Source: Nitrospirota bacterium
Lineage (GTDB): Bacteria; Nitrospirota; UBA9217
Direction of reading: 5' to 3'
NCBI GenBank assembly: GCA_029858565.1
Contig: JAOUEV010000007.1
Span: forward strand, 1 to 64,000
DNA: 64,000 nt
Part shown: piece by piece, positions 17,845 to 26,093 of the stretch
Numbering within the stretch: the stretch's first letter is position 1
Layout of the letters: each line of letters begins with the position of its first letter
Position numbers and translations under genes: made by a program
Notes under the pieces: generated by a model
Told to the model about the DNA's origin: nothing
Seen by the model: the letters and a program-made list of their open reading frames with translations, nothing else
Databases searched by the model: none

Positions 17845-17993
17845 ATGTCCCGCTCCCTTCGCATAGAGTATGCAGGTGCCGTCTATCACATGACTCCCGA
17901 CGAAACGAGAAGAAGCCTTTCTTCTAGGCTGACCAGGATCGCGATAGATTTCTCAATACGCTTCAGCGCGTCAACAGACGGAACCGGTCGTGA
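17845..17993 (+). mobile_element. REP-associated tyrosine transposase (RAYT) remnant
   Basis: An ATG opens MSRSLRIEYAGAVYHM, the hallmark N-terminus of TnpA-REP proteins. The frame then drifts; in another frame 17931-17993 reads DQDRDRFLNTLQRVNRRNRS, matching the next part of the family, before a stop. The catalytic HxH and Tyr regions are gone. It is frameshifted and truncated. Its interest is that several dispersed hairpin repeats lie in this window. Confidence 0.75.
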
Positions 17994-18424
17994 AATGCGG
18001 CTATCATCAAAGCCGGCCTGCACGGCATCTGCCGGTCCACCGTTCGACGATCAGCCGTTGACTGCGAGCATGCGAAATTGCAACAAACGAGACGTAATAA
18101 TCATATGAAGGCACCTCGAACCGTACTGGCGTATGCATCGCGGCAGGCGGGCGGATAGTGTCGTCCGAAGATCTGGCTGATTACCGCGAAGAGCAGCCCC
18201 GCGCCGTGGACGTACCTGACCAGCCGGAGCTTCCCGTCCCCACCATGCGTCTGCGATCAAGAAAACGGGTCCAGAAGAAATGATCAAAAAGCAACGGGGC
18301 CCGCAAGCGAGCGGGCGAGCATGCACGGTCCGTTCTTTTGCTATACTGAGACATTCATATCAGACGATCGCGGCATGCCCTGTCAGAGACCGAAAATACC
18401 AAGCAAGCACATTGGGCCGAATCC
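17994..18424. other. Stretch without a recognised gene
   Basis: I see no coding pattern, hairpin terminator or clear promoter. The part next to 17993 may be more of the decayed transposase. Confidence 0.4.
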
Positions 18425-19318
18425 ATGAAGACGCATATTCTGCAAATAGTCCTTATCCTCTGTCTGCCGCTGAACGCTATTGCAGCCGCTGCGGAGGAGG
18501 TCATGACGGGTGGAGAAGAGGTCTATCGCGTGCTGGAGGGCGACAGCCTCCTCCTGATCAGCGCGAAGTTCGGCGTGAATCTGGAAAGAATCAGGAATGA
18601 GAACAGTCTCGATCCCGAGCAGCCGCTCCGGCCGGGGACGGAACTTTTGATCACGACGCGGAAGATCGCGCCCGCGAAGGTCGATCAGGGGCTCGTGATC
18701 GATATCCCCGGCAGGATGCTCTACTATTTCAAGGCAGGCAGACTGGAGCTGTCCTGTAGCGTGGGCCTCGGCAGGCCGGGGTGGAGGACGCCTGCGGGCG
18801 GCTTTGTCATTACCGGCAAGGAAGAGAATCCCGTCTGGCACGTGCCCGCGTCGATCCAGGCAATCATGCAGGAGAAGGGCATGCCTGTTCTGACCGCGGT
18901 CCCGCCGGGGCCGGACAATCCACTCGGCAAGTATGCTCTCTACACCTCCCGGAAGGGGATCTGTATTCACGAGACCATCTGGCCCACGACGGTGTACCGG
19001 TTCCGGAGCCATGGATGCATCCGATTGCTGCCGCAGGACATCGAGCGGCTGTACCGGGACGTCGATGATGGAACTCCGGGAGAGTTGATCTACGAACCGG
19101 TGAAGGTCGCCGTGTCCGGCGACGGGAAGGTGTTTCTGCAGGTAGACCCGGATATATACAAAAAAGCGCGAGACCCGATGGATGTGGTCCGGCGGCGGCT
19201 CGATGAGCTCGGTGCAGCAGGCAAGGTGGATTGGGGCAAGGTCGCAGCCGTCGTTGCCGAAGAGGCGGGCGTTGCCGAAGAGGTCACGGATATATCCGGG
19301 TCGAACCAAACCAACTGA
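18425..19318 (+). CDS. LysM L,D-transpeptidase (YkuD family)
   Basis: A 297-residue protein. Residues 1-22 are a signal peptide. A LysM domain (VYRVLEGDSLLLISAKFGVN, then RPGTELLI) spans about 35-80 and binds peptidoglycan. The YkuD catalytic domain (about 90-225) ends in SHGCIRL near 193-199 with the active-site cysteine; such enzymes form 3-3 cross-links or attach lipoproteins to the wall. The C-terminal about 70 residues are helical and Ala/Val-rich. The last codons (DISGSNQTN) and the stop are encoded by repeat B, so the original C-terminus was probably replaced when the repeat arrived. The gene is single. Confidence 0.88.
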   Translation: MKTHILQIVLILCLPLNAIAAAAEEVMTGGEEVYRVLEGDSLLLISAKFGVNLERIRNENSLDPEQPLRPGTELLITTRKIAPAKVDQGLVIDIPGRMLYYFKAGRLELSCSVGLGRPGWRTPAGGFVITGKEENPVWHVPASIQAIMQEKGMPVLTAVPPGPDNPLGKYALYTSRKGICIHETIWPTTVYRFRSHGCIRLLPQDIERLYRDVDDGTPGELIYEPVKVAVSGDGKVFLQVDPDIYKKARDPMDVVRRRLDELGAAGKVDWGKVAAVVAEEAGVAEEVTDISGSNQTN

Positions 19319-19357
19319 TTGTTGAACGATCGAAATCCGAAAAAAATGGTCCTCGGA
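19293..19357 (+). repeat. Dispersed repeat B, copy 3
   Basis: ATCCGGGTCGAACCAAACCA, then GATTGTTGAACGATC and GAAATCCG. It overlaps the 3' end of the L,D-transpeptidase gene and supplies its stop codon. Confidence 0.75.
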
Positions 19358-19496
19358 ATTGCCTTAGCGCTGCTTTTCCCGGGGTAGAATAGGCCTTGAA
19401 GAATCAGCGGCTTTAATTCCCTCCTTCTCGATCGTTTTCAAGTCAGCGACGCTAGCTGGAGATGTTGTTCCTGGAATTGCGCAGTGACTGAACATT

Positions 19497-19812
19497 GTGC
19501 ATAACAGACCGGGAAGAAGGGAGTCTGGCGGCGACTGCCAGATCGACGAGGGAGTGCATTTTGGGAACGCCGGCCGGACATGCTGCTCCGATACGTCAGG
19601 CGCCACGATAAGTTCGAGCCAGGTGAACGCGGACTTCGATGCGCTGAAGACAGCGGTCGACGCCAAACAGGACAAGCCGGGGCTCGGGTCCTGCCCGACG
19701 ACGAGCGCAGGCCAGGTGGCCTGGGCCCACATCAGCTGCCCCAATGCGGGGGGAGGCTGCTTTGTCGTGAACAGCTACAACCCGACAGGCGGGGCTTTCG
19801 TGGTCCACGGTG
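19497..19812 (+). pseudogene. Unidentified gene fragment
   Basis: An open frame contains SSSQVNADFDALKTAVDAKQ followed by SCPTTSAGQVAWAHISCP. This is protein-like and resembles modules of exported repeat proteins, but it has no signal peptide and no ribosome binding site. It runs out of frame into the glycosylase remnant at 19813. Repeat C-like sequence lies just upstream (19457-19482). It is probably an internal piece of a lost gene. Confidence 0.4.
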
Positions 19813-19938
19813 CCGAAGAAGCGGGGCTTTACGTTAGTGGGCTCGATTATCTGCTACGCCTGTATGCAGGCCGCGGGCATGGTCAATGACCACCTGGTGG
19901 ACTGCTTTCGCTACCACAAGGCCGGGAGAGGGTCATGA
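19813..19938 (+). pseudogene. tag: C-terminal remnant of DNA-3-methyladenine glycosylase I
   Basis: In the frame starting at 19813 the sequence reads PKKRGFTLVGSIICYACMQA then AGMVNDHLVDCFRYHK, the highly conserved end of Tag (typically KRGFxFVGSTICYAFMQAxG, then MVNDHxxxCFR). Only about 41 codons are left; the catalytic and zinc residues further upstream are lost. The stop TGA at 19936-19938 overlaps the rsgA start ATG (ATGA), so an ancestral tag-rsgA operon with translational coupling is implied. The left boundary is a deletion junction. Confidence 0.8.
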
Positions 19939-21020
19939 TGGAACATTCGCTCGCACAACTTGGCTGGAACAGAACCTTTGAGGCGGCCATGGCCCCCTTT
20001 GTTGGCCAGGGGTTCGAGCCTGCACGCGTGATCGCCGAGCACCGGGGTGCCTACCGTGTCGCGACCGCAACGGGCGAGATGGCCGCGGAAGTGACCGGTC
20101 GTCTGATGCACCTTGCCGAGGACCGGCTGGACTATCCTGTGGTGGGCGACTGGGTGGCTGCCGCGGTGCTCGACCAGGGAGAGCTGGCGGTGATCCACGC
20201 GGTCCTGCCGAGGACCAGCGTGCTGGCGAGGAAGTCTGCGGGAAGGAAGTTCGAGGGGCAGGCCATTGCCGCGAACGTGGATATTGTCTTTGTGGTGATC
20301 GGCATGGACCACAATTTCAACCTGAACCGGATGGAGCGCTACCTCGCTGCCGCGGCAGGGACCGCCGCCCGTCCGGTGGCGCTGCTGTCCAAGAGCGACC
20401 TGGCGCCGGATGCCGATGCAGCACTACGGTCCGCTGCAGGCCGCTCGCAGGGAGCGGAGGTGCTCGCGGTCAGCAGCAGGACCGGCGCGGGCATGGAGCG
20501 GCTGCAAGCGCTCCTGACCGAAGGCGTGACAGCCTGCTTCATCGGGTCCTCGGGTGTGGGCAAGTCGTCGATCATCAACCATCTGGCTGGCAGGGAGCTG
20601 CTCAGGACCGCTGAGGTGCGGGAGGGCGATTCCCGGGGGCGCCACACCACGACCCACCGCGAGCTGTTCCTGCTGCCGTCGGGCGGCATCGTGATCGACA
20701 CGCCGGGCATGCGCGAACTGGGGCTCTGGGACGCAGGGGCAGGCATCGAACGGGCCTTCGGCGACATCGAGGCGCTCGTCCCGGCCTGCGCGTTCAGGGA
20801 CTGCACGCACCGTGTGGAGCCCGGGTGCGCGGTCCGGGATGCAGTGGAACGCGGGGACCTGGACCGCGACCGGTACGAAAGCTTCCTCAAGCTGGGGCGG
20901 GAGCAGGAGCATCTGGAGGCAAAGACGGACTGGTTCAAGCTGCAGGTGCGCAAGGCCCATGGCAAGTCGATAGCGAAGGCGGTGAAGGAATTGTACAATA
21001 TGCGGTATAATAAGACCTGA
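19935..21020 (+). CDS. rsgA: Ribosome small-subunit-dependent GTPase A
   Basis: A 361-residue protein. An N-terminal OB-fold (about 30-110) precedes a circularly permuted GTPase core: KSD (G4) comes first, then the P-loop IGSSGVGKSSI near 203-213, a GRHTTTH switch region and DTPGM (G3). A C-terminal zinc site follows with Cys/His in CAFRDCTHRVEPGC. RsgA binds the 30S subunit, checks late maturation and is inhibited by (p)ppGpp in other bacteria. The start ATG 19935 lies inside the stop of the tag remnant. The next gene starts 2 bases after the stop, so they are co-transcribed. Confidence 0.94.
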   Translation: MMEHSLAQLGWNRTFEAAMAPFVGQGFEPARVIAEHRGAYRVATATGEMAAEVTGRLMHLAEDRLDYPVVGDWVAAAVLDQGELAVIHAVLPRTSVLARKSAGRKFEGQAIAANVDIVFVVIGMDHNFNLNRMERYLAAAAGTAARPVALLSKSDLAPDADAALRSAAGRSQGAEVLAVSSRTGAGMERLQALLTEGVTACFIGSSGVGKSSIINHLAGRELLRTAEVREGDSRGRHTTTHRELFLLPSGGIVIDTPGMRELGLWDAGAGIERAFGDIEALVPACAFRDCTHRVEPGCAVRDAVERGDLDRDRYESFLKLGREQEHLEAKTDWFKLQVRKAHGKSIAKAVKELYNMRYNKT

Positions 21021-21022
21021 TC

Positions 21023-22513
21023 ATGGCAACCCGACCCGACCAGGAACTGCACCACGCGATATTCGGCTCCATCCTCGACCAGGCGGAGATGACGCCCTTT
21101 CTGCTGCAGCCGGCGACGGACTATTTCACGTCGCTCAAGCAGGCCACGCGGATGATGGCCAACCGGGGCTTCGACACCCTGGGAAGCGACATGCTCCGGA
21201 CCAGCGAGCGCGAGCGGGCGGCCCAGTATATCCGCCGCTCTTTTGACTACTGCTTCAAGGCGCTCTTTCCCTTTGTCAGCAGCCAGCTCGAAGGGCTCGT
21301 GTCGCTCCGCTCTCCCAACCAGGGTCTCTACCGCTCCTGCCTGGCATCGATCAGCGCGGTGTCGCAGATCCTGAACGACCGCTCCTTCCAGGCCCTCCTG
21401 GCCGATGACCCCCGCCATCTTCTTCTGCTTGCGTCGTCGCGCAAGTACTCCTTTGTCTTTTCCGGGTACCAGGGGCGGGAATTCGCGATCCCGGCCTACT
21501 GGCAGGAGGCGGCCTGCTGTCTGCTCAAGACGATCTACCTGATCAAGTCGGTGGAGGAGGACAGCCAGGACATCAACGACGTGGCGCAGCTCGGGTTCTT
21601 CTTCGAGGACCGCGGCATCGGGCTGAACGACCTGTATTGGTTCGACTGGGAGCATCCGGCTGTTGTCCCGGACACCGAAGCGGCTCAGCGGGCCTACGTG
21701 AAGATCGCCACGTTCTTCCACCGCCTGAACGAGTCCCTGGGTTTCGACCGGGAGAAAGGCTGCCTGGTGTTCAACAGCGGCGACGGCGTGGAGATCAAGA
21801 TCGCGGAGGTGAAGGCGCGTCTCAAGAGCCCCGAGAGCATGGTCACCAAGCTGGGCAAGACCGTCGAGGGCGAAGCCTTCGATATCCGGGACATCCTGGC
21901 GATCACCTTCATCCTGCAGGACATGCACGACACGCTCAAACTCTTCCATGCGCTCCAGAAGCAGGGCGTGATCCTGCAGGACAACACCGTCTCCCCGTCG
22001 ATAACCCAGACGCTCTTCGACGACCCCGCGGCCATGCAGGAAGCGGTGCGCCGGCTGATGGTGAGCCTCGCCAAAGGCAGGGGGCGGGACGAGCTGCCGG
22101 ACGAAGAGCAGGTGGCCCTCTCGTCGTCGGCCTTCTACGACGCCTTGAGCAAGAACGCTGACAGCAACGCCCATACTTCCAAGGGCCACCGGAAGTTCCA
22201 GTGCAAGATCGGGTTCTCCGTGCCGATCCACCGGGCAGTTGACACGAACGAGATCCTGATCCCCGGCACGGCGCAGTATGCCCGCCGCGACAGCGTGAGC
22301 AAGAAGACGGAGCAGCATACGCTGGGCGTGGAGCTGCGCATTTCCGACGTGAAGAGCTGGCGGAAATCGGAGCAGACCGGCGAGTCCCATCACGATGCCT
22401 ACAAGTTCCGGCAGCTCATCTCGGTCATGAACCGGCTGTTCAAGGGCATGTTTCATTTCCCCAGGGACAACCATGACCAGTTGCGCAAGGACCAGGCAGC
22501 GTTGTTTTCCTGA
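21023..22513 (+). CDS. TIGR04552/TIGR04562-like protein with a RelA/SpoT-like core
   Basis: A 496-residue cytoplasmic protein. I associate it with the unnamed TIGR04552/TIGR04562 group. Residues about 265-300 read ARLKSPESMVTKLGKT and FDIRDILAITFIL, which follow the (p)ppGpp-synthetase pattern RxKxxxSxxxKL, then DxxDxxAxRxx. The next helix (DTLKLFHALQKQG) also fits. The N-terminal about 200 residues are helical with no HD hydrolase motif, and the C-terminus (KGHRKFQCKIGFSVPIHRAV) may form the sheet that holds the partner nucleotide. The gene starts 2 bases after rsgA, whose product is a (p)ppGpp target. A nucleotidyltransferase role is inference. Confidence 0.75.
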   Translation: MATRPDQELHHAIFGSILDQAEMTPFLLQPATDYFTSLKQATRMMANRGFDTLGSDMLRTSERERAAQYIRRSFDYCFKALFPFVSSQLEGLVSLRSPNQGLYRSCLASISAVSQILNDRSFQALLADDPRHLLLLASSRKYSFVFSGYQGREFAIPAYWQEAACCLLKTIYLIKSVEEDSQDINDVAQLGFFFEDRGIGLNDLYWFDWEHPAVVPDTEAAQRAYVKIATFFHRLNESLGFDREKGCLVFNSGDGVEIKIAEVKARLKSPESMVTKLGKTVEGEAFDIRDILAITFILQDMHDTLKLFHALQKQGVILQDNTVSPSITQTLFDDPAAMQEAVRRLMVSLAKGRGRDELPDEEQVALSSSAFYDALSKNADSNAHTSKGHRKFQCKIGFSVPIHRAVDTNEILIPGTAQYARRDSVSKKTEQHTLGVELRISDVKSWRKSEQTGESHHDAYKFRQLISVMNRLFKGMFHFPRDNHDQLRKDQAALFS

Positions 22514-22586
22514 AAAAGTGCCGGAGCAGAGGAAGCATGATGTTCCTGTGACTGCATTGCATATACTTCACTACGTTGGCAACAAC

Positions 22587-22619
22587 AAAGGCCGGAGAGA
22601 ATGAACTCTCCGGCCTTTT
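22587..22619. terminator. Bidirectional hairpin terminator between convergent genes
   Basis: AAAGGCCGGAGAG pairs with CTCTCCGGCCTTTT around a short loop. T runs are present on both strands, so it can serve the gene ending at 22513 and the cytochrome gene ending at 22670. Confidence 0.8.
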
Positions 22620-22669
22620 GCCTGTACGGCTATCTTTACTGCGCTTCTTTATCGTCCGCTATGTGCTGC

Positions 22670-23671
22670 CTACCGGCTCAAAAATGCCTTCGGCGCTCTG
22701 TATTCATGGCACTCAACGCAGGTCTTCTTTGCCTGCGCATCCGTCACGGTCCAGACATGAGGTTTGTGGCACTGCTTGCATTCCATGCCCGTGTCCTGAA
22801 TGTGGAGCTTGTGCTTGCCGATTGCCATGATGTTCTTATGGCACGAGAGGCAGTTGCCCCAGTCGGGCCGCGAGGCCTTGTGCGGCTTATGGCACTCATA
22901 GCAGTTGAACTGCATGGGCCCGTTCTCCGGCCGGTCGATCTTGATCGCCCGTTTGATCGTCTTTTCATCAGGCTGGAAGTGGGTGGTATCCATCGTTCCG
23001 TCAGCCAGCAGTTCCTTCCGGTATTTTTCAGCTCCGTGGCAGTACAAACACTTCTTGATGCCCGGCTTCAGGTCTTTGGTCCTGTCGGTGTGGCAGTTGA
23101 GGCACGGAAGCTTCTCCATCCCCGTCCCGTGCACTTGCCGGTCCTCGTGGCACGTCAGGCAGTATCGTTCTTCAAGGCTGAACTGATGGGTCCGGTAGCC
23201 GTGGCATTTGGTGCATTCGATCTTTTCCATGAACACATGTTTTGCGTGGTACCGCGAACCGGCGATGCTCGGCGCGTTCGGCTCTTTCTCGTTCGTTTCC
23301 CAATGGCAGCCAAAGCAGGTCTTCCAGGGCACGATTACCTCTCCGTGCCTCGGCGAGACCTTATTATGGCCGAGCACGACAAAAGCAAAGAGCTGTTTCA
23401 TCTGGTCGAGCTTGGTTGAATGGTGGCACTCATGGCAGTTCACCCCATGATGCACACTGGTCGACCAGGCTATGTTCGCTTCATCGTGGACATGACAGGC
23501 GGAACATGCCTTGGGATCGTTCTCGAAATAATCGTTGATCAGGTAGGCGGCTACGAGGGCCGCGATCGAGAACAGGACCAGGATCGTTATGATGATGATC
23601 TTCGCCCTGCTGGAAAGCTCCGTGCTGAACCATTCGCTGATTTTGTTGATAAGCTGCTTCGGACTGAACAT
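22670..23671 (-). CDS. Membrane-anchored 11-haem cytochrome c (NapC/NirT-like N-terminus)
   Basis: A 333-residue protein starting at ATG 23671 behind GGAGAGGAG. A transmembrane anchor (AKIIIITILVLFSIAALVAA) lies at about 23-46. Eleven CxxCH motifs follow: CSACH, CHECH, CFGCH, CTKCH, CLTCH, CLNCH, CLYCH, CYECH, CLSCH, CKQCH and CVECH. The layout (one N-terminal anchor, first haem soon after) is that of NapC/NirT-type quinol dehydrogenases, but those carry 4-5 haems, so this one is extended. It should take electrons from menaquinol to periplasmic acceptors. It is a single gene with its own terminator. Confidence 0.88.
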   Translation of the reverse strand: MFSPKQLINKISEWFSTELSSRAKIIIITILVLFSIAALVAAYLINDYFENDPKACSACHVHDEANIAWSTSVHHGVNCHECHHSTKLDQMKQLFAFVVLGHNKVSPRHGEVIVPWKTCFGCHWETNEKEPNAPSIAGSRYHAKHVFMEKIECTKCHGYRTHQFSLEERYCLTCHEDRQVHGTGMEKLPCLNCHTDRTKDLKPGIKKCLYCHGAEKYRKELLADGTMDTTHFQPDEKTIKRAIKIDRPENGPMQFNCYECHKPHKASRPDWGNCLSCHKNIMAIGKHKLHIQDTGMECKQCHKPHVWTVTDAQAKKTCVECHEYRAPKAFLSR

Positions 23672-24079
23672 GAAAAACTCCTCTCCTTAAAGGGCTACTG
23701 CGTTTTACCGGCTGCGCAAGCCGGCGCCGTCGGATCAAAGCGTATCTGGAATTGACGCAAAGGGCGAATATTTTGCGCCCTCAATGCATAAACTACTGTG
23801 CAATAAAATGCAAGAAGAATCATGCCAGAAGGAGCTATTGCCCGCCGGCAAAAAGGGGAAAGCACAGGAGATGCTTTTTGCAGCACTTGTGCGGAAAAGG
23901 GGGCCAAGGGATGATTGGGGGCACCCTTATCTATGCATATTTTCCGCCATGGAGCTCAGATAATGCGGTCTGACAACAACGGGGGGGCTGATCGTCGGGA
24001 AGAATTGCGCTCACTGCGCCATTGAGATCGAGGGGCCATCAGGCAAGAGTGTCGGCAGCGCGTCCTTCCAGAAACAGAT
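23672..24079. other. Stretch without a recognised gene
   Basis: Leader region of the cytochrome gene (minus strand) plus about 300 bases in which no frame gives a convincing protein. Scattered repeat-like fragments (GAAGAATTGCGCTCACTGCG) resemble the end of repeat C. Confidence 0.4.
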
Positions 24080-24108
24080 AAGGCCGGAGAGAGCGATCTC
24101 TCCGGCCT
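24080..24108 (-). terminator. Hairpin terminator of the DsrE-like gene
   Basis: AAGGCCGGAGAGA pairs with TCTCTCCGGCCT. The T run (TTATCTGTTTC) is on the minus strand, downstream of the gene that ends at 24153. Confidence 0.7.
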
Positions 24109-24152
24109 CGTGCATTTCAAACCGCATATCCGGCCTCGTGGCCGCGTTGCCG

Positions 24153-24539
24153 CTACATTGCCATGTTGAAGGGAACATAGCCGGCCAGGAGCAGCTCGCC
24201 GAGGTAGGAGCTACCCTTCATCTCCGCGCCTTCGATCAGGTCCTCCTTGAGAACGTTATGCAGCGGCATGAAGGCATGGCAGGCGTAGAACTTCACGTTG
24301 AACTCGGGCATCAGGTCCAGCAGGTCGCCCACATTGACCTGGTTGCCTTCCAGTTCCATGGTCATGGACTTGCCCACTCCCTTCTTCGCGAGCTCGACAC
24401 CCTCTCCGACGAGGAACACCGCGATTTCAACGGTGTCGTCGAAAGCTTTCATATTCGAAATGATCTTCAGCATAACGATCACTTCCTTGAGATTTGACTT
24501 CGCATGGGACAGGACGAACAGGAACTTCTTTGCTTCCAT
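24153..24539 (-). CDS. DsrE/DsrF-like family protein
   Basis: A 128-residue cytoplasmic protein starting at ATG 24539, 8 bases after AAGGAGG. FLFVLSHAKSNLKEVIVMLK and VEIAVFLVGEGVELAKKGVG give the alternating beta-alpha pattern of the DsrE fold, and FYACHAFMPLHNV has a cysteine where DsrE-like proteins carry a sulfur-relay cysteine. Such proteins handle sulfane sulfur or act as peroxiredoxin-like partners. The C-terminus ends in GYVPFNMAM. It is a single gene closed by the hairpin at 24080. The exact substrate is unknown. Confidence 0.8.
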   Translation of the reverse strand: MEAKKFLFVLSHAKSNLKEVIVMLKIISNMKAFDDTVEIAVFLVGEGVELAKKGVGKSMTMELEGNQVNVGDLLDLMPEFNVKFYACHAFMPLHNVLKEDLIEGAEMKGSSYLGELLLAGYVPFNMAM

Positions 24540-24745
24540 GGTAAACCTCCTTGTCGGCAACGGGCCGTAGATGTTGGTCATTATTATAACAAAATGAGTG
24601 CCCTCCATGCCAGCACATTGCGCGATCACTGATCGGAAATAGAACGCCGTTCTTAAGCAAGCGTCCGCGAAGTCACCTCATCAGGACGTGCTGTCTGATA
24701 TTGACAGTTAGCGTGAAACGGCCGCCCGCGGTAGCCGGATCATTC

Positions 24746-24772
24746 TTGACAAAACACGCCTCCCTCTATAAT
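24746..24772 (+). promoter_or_regulatory. Near-consensus sigma-70 promoter
   Basis: TTGACA (24746-24751) and TATAAT (24767-24772) are both perfect hexamers, separated by 15 bases, which is shorter than the optimal 17. Transcription would start near 24780, at the ATG of a small open frame. Confidence 0.5.
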
Positions 24773-24781
24773 CAAACATCT

Positions 24782-24913
24782 ATGCCATCGGAATCTCACG
24801 AAATGACCCCGCCTTCGTCGCGGGAGGTCCGCATCGTCTTTGCGTTCATTCTTGTTCTCTTTCTTCCGGAACATCCGCTCAGATCGGCGCGTGGAGCGGC
24901 GGACAGGGGCTGA
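24782..24913 (+). CDS. Possible leaderless small membrane protein
   Basis: A 43-codon open frame whose ATG lies about 10 bases after the -10 hexamer, so the message would have no leader. It encodes a short polar start and one hydrophobic helix (VRIVFAFILVLFLP), then a basic tail. There is no ribosome binding site. It may not be translated; the promoter might drive a small RNA or the gene at 25129. Confidence 0.25.
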   Translation: MPSESHEMTPPSSREVRIVFAFILVLFLPEHPLRSARGAADRG

Positions 24914-25128
24914 TCCGTGACAGGGGTATCTTGGGGACTGTCTGTTCACGCTGCGCAAGTGTCCGGTCCCGGGATACTGCGCTGTCCACGAATGCACCAT
25001 CAGGGCCGGCATCGGGATCAGCCTGTTTCCCGCGGGCATCCGGGTAGTTTAGTAGTTGCTAATCTTGTTGACCTGATCTTCTTTTCCGTGCTATGCTTTG
25101 CCATCCAAACTTCGGAAGGAGGAACACC

Positions 25129-26016
25129 ATGGCGTATCCGTCTCTTCTTGCGTTCTGTCTTTTCGTACTTTCGATCGTCACCGCTTTTCCCGCGCCCGCA
25201 GCTGACCAACCGTTGAAGCCTTATCTGCTGGGCTACCGGGGCGCAGGGGCCATTGAGGCAAAAGCTCCCGAACTCAAGGCTGCTCTCGAACAAAATGGGT
25301 TCCAGATCGTCGGGAGCTATACGCCCTACCCGGGCGCGCAGGTGATCGTTGCGACGAGCGACGCGCTCAAGGCGGCGGCAGCGAAGTCCGACTTCGGCGC
25401 CTACGGGTCGGTTGTTCGCGTCTCGATCACGAACACGGGCAAGGAACTGCAGGTCGCGGCAACGAACCCGCGGTACTTTGCCGCTGCATACCGGATGAAG
25501 GAGGGACTTGAAGATGTTGCAGCGTCGCTCGAGCAGGCCATCGGCAGGACCGCGGATTTCGGGTCCAGGGACGGCATCACGGCGGCGAAGCTCCGGAAGT
25601 ACCACTATATGGTGATGATGCCCTATTTCACCGATCCCGTGAAGCTCGCGACCTTCCCTTCCCAGGACGAGGCGCTTGCCGCAGTGGAGGCGAACCTTTC
25701 CGCGAAGAAGGGCGGCGCGGCCAAGGTCTATCGTGTTGACCTGCCTGGCAAGAAGGAATCGATCTTCGGCGCGGCCCTGGCAGAGGGCGAGGGCGCGGAC
25801 GCGGCGATCATGAAGGTCATCGACATCGGAGACCTGAAGCATACAGCACACCTGCCCTATGAGCTGGTGGTGTCCGAGGGATCGGTGTACATGCTGCACG
25901 GCAAGTTCCGCATCGCCCTGGACTTCCCTGATCTCACCATGGGCACGTTCATGAAGATCTCCGGCGCGCCGTCGGCGATCGAGGAAAAACTGAAAGCAGC
26001 GGCAGGGGGAAAGTAG
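25129..26016 (+). CDS. Exported hypothetical protein, weakly DUF302-like
   Basis: A 295-residue protein starting at ATG 25129 behind AAGGAGGA. Residues 1-24 are a signal peptide. The N-terminal half (ELKAALEQNGFQIVGSYTPY, then VVRVSITNTGKELQVAATNP) has the GF.V and strand pattern of DUF302-like domains. The C-terminal half (YHYMVMMPYFTDPVKLATFP, KVYRVDLPGKKESIFGAALA) looks like a second copy of a related fold. It has no cysteines and should be a soluble periplasmic protein. A hairpin terminator lies 42 bases after the stop. Function unknown. Confidence 0.75.
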   Translation: MAYPSLLAFCLFVLSIVTAFPAPAADQPLKPYLLGYRGAGAIEAKAPELKAALEQNGFQIVGSYTPYPGAQVIVATSDALKAAAAKSDFGAYGSVVRVSITNTGKELQVAATNPRYFAAAYRMKEGLEDVAASLEQAIGRTADFGSRDGITAAKLRKYHYMVMMPYFTDPVKLATFPSQDEALAAVEANLSAKKGGAAKVYRVDLPGKKESIFGAALAEGEGADAAIMKVIDIGDLKHTAHLPYELVVSEGSVYMLHGKFRIALDFPDLTMGTFMKISGAPSAIEEKLKAAAGGK

Positions 26017-26057
26017 CGGACTCATTTTCGGACGACGGTTCCAGCAGGCATGAACAG

Positions 26058-26093
26058 CACGGGTTCGGGTGATCCCGGGCCCGTGTTTTTTAT
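26058..26093 (+). terminator. Hairpin terminator
   Basis: CACGGGTTCGGG pairs with CCCGGGCCCGTG (two mismatches) followed by TTTTTTATT. Confidence 0.8.

Noticed and set aside
20339-22474. 711-codon minus-strand frame opposite rsgA and the RelA-like gene
   Set aside because: Composition (His/Arg/Leu-rich) is typical of an antisense shadow; rsgA motifs are on the plus strand.
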